From positions 186,001 to 250,000 of the forward strand of contig CAVTZA010000004.1 of assembly GCA_963739085.1 (NCBI GenBank): a stretch of DNA of 64,000 nucleotides. The letters are read 5' to 3'. The stretch comes from DATFQE01 sp963739085 (GTDB taxonomy: Bacteria > Actinomycetota > Thermoleophilia > Gaiellales > Gaiellaceae). Shown here in pieces: positions 59,516-64,000 of the stretch. Numbering within the stretch: position 1 is the stretch's first letter; every line of letters begins with the position of its first letter. The position numbers and the translations under genes were made by a program. The notes under the pieces were generated by a model. That model saw only the letters and a list, made by a program, of their open reading frames with translations, was not told the origin of the DNA and ran no database searches.

Positions 59516-60448
59516 GTGGCCGACAGCGAGCTGACGTTTCCGCTCGTGACGCGCCGCCGGCTCGTGGGCCTGGCCTTCGGGACGCTCCAGAGCGCCCGCC
59601 GCATGACCGGCACGGACGTCGCCGGATCGCGGCCGTACCACCCCGGAGACGACATGCGGACGATCGACTGGAACGCGTCCGCCAAGCTGTCCGCGGCCCG
59701 CTCGAGCGACGAGTTCCTCGTCCGCGAGCACTACGCCGAGGAGGCGCCGCGGGTCGTGCTCGTCTGCGACCGCCGGCCCGAGATGGAGTTGTTCCCGGAC
59801 GAGCTGCCGTGGCTGTCGAAGCCGGCCGTGATGCGCGAGGCGGGGCGGCTGATCGCCGACAGCGCGCAGCGTGCGCGCGGGCTGCTCGGCTACCTCGACT
59901 ACGCGGAGGGCGGCGACGAGCCCTTCTGGCGCGCGCCGCACTCCCAGCAGGACTTCTGGCGCACGAAGGAGAGCCACCTGCCGCATCCGACGTTCCGTGC
60001 GGGGCGGGACAACGTGACGCGTGCGATCCACCATCTGATCGACGCGCGCCGCGGGCTCCCGGCGGGGACGTTCGTGTTCATGCTCTCGGACTTCATCGAG
60101 CCGCTCGACGACGAGGCCTGGGCCGAGGTGCTCGAGATGCCGTGGGACATCGTGCCCGTCGTCATCCAGGACCCGGTCTGGGAGCAGAGCTTCCCGCCGG
60201 TCGGCTCGGTTGTGGTACCGGTGCTCGACCCGGCCAGCGGCCGCATGAAGCTGCTGCGCCTGTCGAGGCGTGAGGCCTCCGACCGCCGGCGCCGCAACGA
60301 GGAGCGGATCGAGGCGCTGCTCAATCGCTTCACGGCCTACGGCGTCGAGCCGGTCCGACTCTCGACGACCGACCCCGACGAGATCTTCCGCGCGTTCCTG
60401 TCCTGGGCGGAGCAGCGCATGTACGGCGTGGGGGTGCGGCTGAATTGA
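59516..60448 (+). CDS. DUF58 domain protein
   Basis: A 310-residue protein. The DUF58 signature is G-SRPYHPGDDMRTIDWNASAK, then FLVREHYAEEAPRVVLVCDR, a degenerate VWA-like fold. It has no clear membrane helix. DUF58 genes typically follow moxR and precede VWA (BatA/BatB-like) genes, as here. GTG at 59516, ten bases after the moxR stop. It overlaps the next gene by 4 bases. Confidence 0.87.
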   Translation: MADSELTFPLVTRRRLVGLAFGTLQSARRMTGTDVAGSRPYHPGDDMRTIDWNASAKLSAARSSDEFLVREHYAEEAPRVVLVCDRRPEMELFPDELPWLSKPAVMREAGRLIADSAQRARGLLGYLDYAEGGDEPFWRAPHSQQDFWRTKESHLPHPTFRAGRDNVTRAIHHLIDARRGLPAGTFVFMLSDFIEPLDDEAWAEVLEMPWDIVPVVIQDPVWEQSFPPVGSVVVPVLDPASGRMKLLRLSRREASDRRRRNEERIEALLNRFTAYGVEPVRLSTTDPDEIFRAFLSWAEQRMYGVGVRLN

Positions 60449-61371
60449 GGCGCAAGCTCGCGTGGGCGGCGGTTGTCGTGCTCGTGGCGATCGCGACCGT
60501 GGTCGCCGTGCTGAAGGTGCGCGACGACAAGGACGTCAAGGGCCCCGTGCTCACGACCGACCTGATCGCCGTCAAGGCGGACGTGACGCCGCACGAGCAC
60601 CTCTTCGGCGACCGCCTGACCGCGACCGTGGACGTGCTTCTCGACCGCGCATTCGTGAAACCCGAGACCGTCCAGGTGGCCGAGAACTTCCAGCCGTTCC
60701 GGGTCGACGGCAAGGTGAAGCGCGAGCGCACCGACCTGGGTGACACGACCCACCTCAGGTTCACTTACCCGCTGGCCTGCCGGCGCGGTGGGCCCTGCCT
60801 GCCACGTGAGCAGGGCCGGACGTACCAACTGCCGGAGGTCCGGGTCTCGTACATCGTCACCGAGATCGGCGACCGCCAGACCACGCGCGTCCCGCTGGCG
60901 ACGCTGAGCGGCGGGTCGCGGCTGCTCGGGGCGAACCTCTCCGAGCCGGTCTTCCGCGCCGATGCGCGCGACGTGCCGCCGCCGACGTACCGGGTCTCGC
61001 CGACGCTCTTGGCGGTCGCGGCGCTCGGCCTCGCGGGGCTGTTCGTGCTCGGCGCCCTCGTCTTGCTCGTCCCGCTCGTGCCGATCGGCTTCGTACAGCG
61101 ATGGCTCGCGGCGCGGCGCGCACGGCGGCGAACCGACCTCGAGCGAGCGCTCGCGTACGTCCGCGCCACCGCACCTGCAGGGGAGAGCGGCGAGGTCAGG
61201 CCGGCGCTCGAGCGCCTCGCCAGCGAGCTCGACCGCGCAGAGAGCGACGACCTCGCCGTCCAGACGCGCCGGCTCGCCTGGTCGGAGCCGCCGCCCGTGG
61301 ACGGTGAGCTAGGCGGGCTGGAAGAGGACGTAGAGAACGTCATCGCGGAGGGGCGCCGGAATGGCGGTTAA
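60445..61371 (+). CDS. Two-helix membrane protein of the MoxR/VWA operon
   Basis: A 308-residue protein. Residues about 5-23 form a membrane helix (LAWAAVVVLVAIATVVAVL), followed by a beta-rich extracytoplasmic domain (about 24-185; FGDRLTATVDVLLDRAFVKP), a second helix (about 193-220) and a cytoplasmic alpha-helical tail. BatD-like proteins have a similar layout, but no firm match is made. It overlaps DUF58 upstream and the VWA gene downstream. Its start follows directly from the DUF58 stop. Confidence 0.7.
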   Translation: MRRKLAWAAVVVLVAIATVVAVLKVRDDKDVKGPVLTTDLIAVKADVTPHEHLFGDRLTATVDVLLDRAFVKPETVQVAENFQPFRVDGKVKRERTDLGDTTHLRFTYPLACRRGGPCLPREQGRTYQLPEVRVSYIVTEIGDRQTTRVPLATLSGGSRLLGANLSEPVFRADARDVPPPTYRVSPTLLAVAALGLAGLFVLGALVLLVPLVPIGFVQRWLAARRARRRTDLERALAYVRATAPAGESGEVRPALERLASELDRAESDDLAVQTRRLAWSEPPPVDGELGGLEEDVENVIAEGRRNGG

Positions 61372-62326
61372 CCCGCGGGCGATTCCGCTCTCCGACCTGC
61401 GCGAGCTGCGGCTCCCGCTGCTACGTACGGCGCTGATCCGGATCGGCCTCGCCGTCGTGCTCCTCGCGCTCCTCGCCGGCGCATTCTGGATCGTCAGGGA
61501 CGACGACGCCGTCGCCGGCTCCGCCCTGATCCCGGGCAGCCAGGGCGGTGTGATCGTGCTCGACCTCTCGGCCAGCATCGGCTCGACCCCGCACCTGCGG
61601 ACGGCGAACGCCCTCCGGTACATCCAGCAGACGCACCAGTCGTTCGGGCTCGTGCTCTTCTCCGACACGGCCTACGAGGCGGTGCCGCCGGGCACGGCGC
61701 ACACCGAGATGAAGCCGTTCATGCGCTACTTCGCGAACGTCCGGCTGTACCCGTGCCTTCGCCGCGGCTCGAGGCCCTGTCCCGCCGGGACGTACCAGGT
61801 GCCCGCGGACACGACCAACGCGGAGTACAACCGGCTCGTCGAGGCGGCGAGCCGCGGCGGCGCGCGCGTCAACCCGTGGGCGGGCTCGTTCCGCTCGGGC
61901 ACTCGCATCTCACGCGGCCTCGAGACGGCCCGCCTGATCCTCGCGCGGGACAGCATGTCCCGGCTCGGCGTCCTGCTGATCAGCGACCTGGACGATTCCC
62001 TGTTCGACGTCCCGCAGCTCACCCAGACGCTGATCCGCTACCGCAAGGAGGACGTGCCGCTCCGCGTCATCGGCCTCCGCCCTGCGCAGGACGATCGTGA
62101 CCTCTTCCGGCGCCTCCTCGGCGACGACGCCTTCGTGACGCGCCCGGAGCTCCAGCGCAAGCGTGAGGCGCTCGCACGCGACCGCGAGCGCGGCGGCAGC
62201 TCCGACTTCCCGTGGGCGATCTTCGGCGCCTCCGGGCTCATCCTCCTGCTCCTCGCGGCCAACGAGCACCTGTGCGGGCGACTCACCTGGCGGCGGATCG
62301 TCCGCGGTGACGAGGTCGCGACGTGA
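61361..62326 (+). CDS. VWA-domain membrane protein (BatA/BatB-like)
   Basis: A 321-residue protein with one N-terminal helix (IGLAVVLLALLAGAFWIV) and a C-terminal helix (WAIFGASGLILLLLAANEHL). The VWA domain between them has the MIDAS motif DLSAS, but the later Thr/Asp positions are less typical (RISRGLETARLILAR, LLISDLDD). Such proteins act with MoxR ATPases at the membrane. The reading frame overlaps the preceding gene by 11 bases. Confidence 0.8.
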   Translation: MAVNPRAIPLSDLRELRLPLLRTALIRIGLAVVLLALLAGAFWIVRDDDAVAGSALIPGSQGGVIVLDLSASIGSTPHLRTANALRYIQQTHQSFGLVLFSDTAYEAVPPGTAHTEMKPFMRYFANVRLYPCLRRGSRPCPAGTYQVPADTTNAEYNRLVEAASRGGARVNPWAGSFRSGTRISRGLETARLILARDSMSRLGVLLISDLDDSLFDVPQLTQTLIRYRKEDVPLRVIGLRPAQDDRDLFRRLLGDDAFVTRPELQRKREALARDRERGGSSDFPWAIFGASGLILLLLAANEHLCGRLTWRRIVRGDEVAT

Positions 62327-62958
62327 GGCGAAGGGTGCTGGTCGGCGTCCGGATCCTGGCGGCGCTCGTCGCTATCGCGCTCGCCGTCGCGCTCGCGGTG
62401 TTCGCCGGCGACGTGCTCGCCGCGTCCTCGACGATGAAGCGCGACGACCTTCGCTTCCGGGTCGCCCCCGATGCCCGCGGCCTCTGGAAGATCGAGGGCC
62501 GCACGCCCATGTTGAAGTCCGTCCTGCAGCTGAAGGACGACCTCGCCTGGCGGAAGGCCGCGCTGCGGTTCCAGCTGAGCCGTGCCCGGGCGAACCTCCA
62601 GTACGACCCGTCGCGGACGACGTCGCGTGCCGACACGCAGGCCGCGATCGCGGAGACGGAGCGGGAGGAGCTGAACACGAGGCAGGCCTCGGAGATCGCG
62701 AACTTCTCGGCCATCCTCGCCTACGAGGAGGCAGTCGGCGACCCGCAGAACGGGCCGATGCTCCTGCGCCGAGCCGTCTCGGAGTTCCGCCGTTCCGTGG
62801 CCCTCGACCAGTCGAACGAAGCGGCGAAGTTCAACCTCGAGCTGCTCCTGCGCCTGCTCGAGCCCGACGCGCAGCAGCGCCGTGACCGGCTCGGCGTCGG
62901 CACCGGCGGCGACAAGTCGCTGGGTGCGGCTGCGGCGAAAGGGGGAGCCGGCTACTAG
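62323..62958 (+). CDS. Membrane protein of the MoxR/VWA operon (BatC-like position)
   Basis: A 211-residue protein with one N-terminal helix (ILAALVAIALAVALAVFAGD). The extracytoplasmic part is helical, with heptad-like segments (AIAETEREELNTRQ) and a single TPR-like stretch (AVSEFRRSVALDQSNEAAKF) at about 143-162. In Bat operons a TPR protein (BatC) occupies this place. The match is by layout only. It overlaps the previous gene by 4 bases and the next starts immediately after. Confidence 0.65.
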   Translation: MRRRVLVGVRILAALVAIALAVALAVFAGDVLAASSTMKRDDLRFRVAPDARGLWKIEGRTPMLKSVLQLKDDLAWRKAALRFQLSRARANLQYDPSRTTSRADTQAAIAETEREELNTRQASEIANFSAILAYEEAVGDPQNGPMLLRRAVSEFRRSVALDQSNEAAKFNLELLLRLLEPDAQQRRDRLGVGTGGDKSLGAAAAKGGAGY

Positions 62959-63921
62959 ATGGACGTCACGCTGCTGACGCCGCTCGCGGGCCTCGTGGCG
63001 CTGCTGGTTGCCGTGCCGCTCGCCGTGATGGTGCTCACCGAGCGACGGGTGTCCGAGGTGCGGGCCGCGCTCCGGCTGCCCAAACCGCGGGCGTCGCGAC
63101 CGCTCGCCGCGATCGCGCTCGTCGTGCTCGCCGCGCTGCTGGGACTGGGCGCGGCCCAGCCCGCCGTCAAGACCACGAAGAAGCGGTTCGTGCGGGCGGA
63201 CGCAGAGATCTACCTCGTCTTCGACACCTCGCGCTCGATGCTCGCCGTAGGCTCGCCGAACGACAGGGACCGCTTCGAACGGGCCCGCGCTGCCGCTCAC
63301 CGCATCCGCGACGGGCTGCCGGAGATCCCGGTCGGCGTTGCCTCGCTGACGGATCGCGCGCTCCCGCATCTGCTGCCGACCGTGAACGAGGACGCCTTCA
63401 ACGCGACCGTCGACCGCACGCTCGGCGTCGACCGCCCGCCGCCGCTCCAGCGCGACAACCGCGTCGCGAGCACCTTCGATGCGCTCCGCGCGATCCCGAC
63501 GCGGAACTTCTTCGCCCCGAACACGAAGGAGCGGCTCGTCGTGTTCCTGACCGACGGCGAGAGCCGGGTCTACAACCCGCGCCGGATCCGGGCGGCGTTC
63601 CGGGCGCGGTCGGCCGGACTGATGGTCGTCCGCTTCTGGCGGCCAGGCGAACGCATCTTCCACCGGAACGGCTCGCCGGAAGGTGCCTATACCGCGGACC
63701 CGGCGAGCGCTCAGAATGTCGGCACGCTCGCGGCGGGCGTCGGCGGCCGCGCGTTCGACGAGGACGAGCTCGACGGGCTCCTGACGGCGATTCGCTCATA
63801 CGTCGGTACGGGGAAGGCCGAGCCCCTCGGCGAGGACGACACGCGGACGTCGCTCGCGCCGTACCTCTTCCTGGGCGCGTTCGTCCCGCTCGGGTTCCTG
63901 CTGTGGCGGCGAAACTTCTAG
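62959..63921 (+). CDS. VWA-domain membrane protein (BatA-like)
   Basis: A 320-residue protein with two N-terminal membrane segments (LAGLVALLVAVPLAVMVL and AIALVVLAALLGLGAAQ), a VWA domain with MIDAS motif DTSRS (residues about 89-93) and FLTDGESRVYN, and a C-terminal helix (LFLGAFVPLGFLLWRR). The layout matches BatA, but the N-terminal helix pair and VWA are slightly shorter. It overlaps the convergent EamA-type fragment. Confidence 0.85.
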   Translation: MDVTLLTPLAGLVALLVAVPLAVMVLTERRVSEVRAALRLPKPRASRPLAAIALVVLAALLGLGAAQPAVKTTKKRFVRADAEIYLVFDTSRSMLAVGSPNDRDRFERARAAAHRIRDGLPEIPVGVASLTDRALPHLLPTVNEDAFNATVDRTLGVDRPPPLQRDNRVASTFDALRAIPTRNFFAPNTKERLVVFLTDGESRVYNPRRIRAAFRARSAGLMVVRFWRPGERIFHRNGSPEGAYTADPASAQNVGTLAAGVGGRAFDEDELDGLLTAIRSYVGTGKAEPLGEDDTRTSLAPYLFLGAFVPLGFLLWRRNF

Positions 63922-64000
63922 CCGGCCGACACGAGGACGACGCCTGCGAGGGTCGCGACGGCCCCGCCCTCCTGCACCCGGCCGACCCGCTCGCGGAGGT
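63918..64000 (-). CDS. EamA/DMT-type transporter, C-terminal fragment
   Basis: The last 27 codons of a minus-strand gene entering from the right edge. The sequence LRERVGRVQEGGAVATLAGV followed by VLVSAG resembles the final loop and helix of EamA drug/metabolite transporters. It stops at 63918-63920, overlapping the VWA stop. Confidence 0.55.
   Translation of the reverse strand, partial: LRERVGRVQEGGAVATLAGVVLVSAG

Noticed and set aside
1..64000. CRISPR arrays, rRNA operons, prophage or complete insertion sequences
   Set aside because: No regularly spaced direct repeats, no rRNA sequence, no transposase or phage structural genes were seen.

Overview
This is a high-GC chromosomal segment centred on the replication origin. 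The order gyrA-gyrB-dciA-recF-dnaN-dnaA (minus strand) facing rpmH-rnpA-yidD-yidC-jag-rsmG-parA-parB (plus strand) is the classic actinobacterial/Gram-positive origin layout. With the very high GC, frequent GTG/TTG starts and overlapping stop/start codons, it suggests a deep-branching actinobacterium, possibly of the class Thermoleophilia; the class is inference. A Gram-negative-type insert in GyrB is the main discordant trait.

Layout. 0-1.3 kb: the tail of a slipin, galT and a MerR regulator. 1.4-10.6 kb: replication genes on the minus strand, with a DnaA-box cluster and AT-rich patch (probable oriC) at 10.63-10.89 kb. 10.9-15.8 kb: ribosomal protein L34, RNase P protein, the membrane-insertion genes, rsmG and parAB. 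15.8-26.8 kb: tRNA-Ile and envelope genes (CPBP protease, PIG-V-like mannosyltransferase, MscS channel, class A PBP, several glycosyltransferases). 26.8-33.9 kb: moeA, an M28-like membrane protein, a two-component system, an HtrA protease and an RsbW-like ATPase. 34-37.7 kb: treT, otsA, moaC, moaB. 37.7-45.6 kb: a tightly packed run of UbiA-type prenyltransferase, ccmABC, a CcmD-like protein, a CcsA/HemX-like protein, hemA, hemC, hemD, a SAM hydrolase and a methyltransferase, linking quinone, haem and cytochrome c assembly. 45.7-52.8 kb: YceH, tRNA-Phe, a secreted trypsin-like protease, a receiver protein, a fused EtfB-EtfA, a phosphoesterase, rarA and an M20 peptidase. 53-58.4 kb: DUF1385, pncB with a nicotinamidase-like protein, methylmalonyl-CoA epimerase, an ECF sigma factor and a YchF-like GTPase. 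58.4-63.9 kb: a MoxR/DUF58/VWA operon, cut at the window end by an EamA transporter fragment.

The most unusual feature is a family of five dispersed elements of about 150-174 bp (near 13.8, 18.5, 23.3, 32.15 and 56.1 kb). Each is a long imperfect palindrome with a conserved core, and all lie in intergenic spacers in the same orientation. In the copy before parA the arm sequences differ from the other copies yet still pair. A tandem pair of parS-like palindromes sits at 32.0 kb.

About ten genes (parB, the PBP tail, three glycosyltransferase/membrane genes, the histidine kinase, a methyltransferase and others) are each broken by one or two single-base frameshifts while both flanking frames stay conserved. 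This most likely reflects sequence errors; the affected entries are marked.
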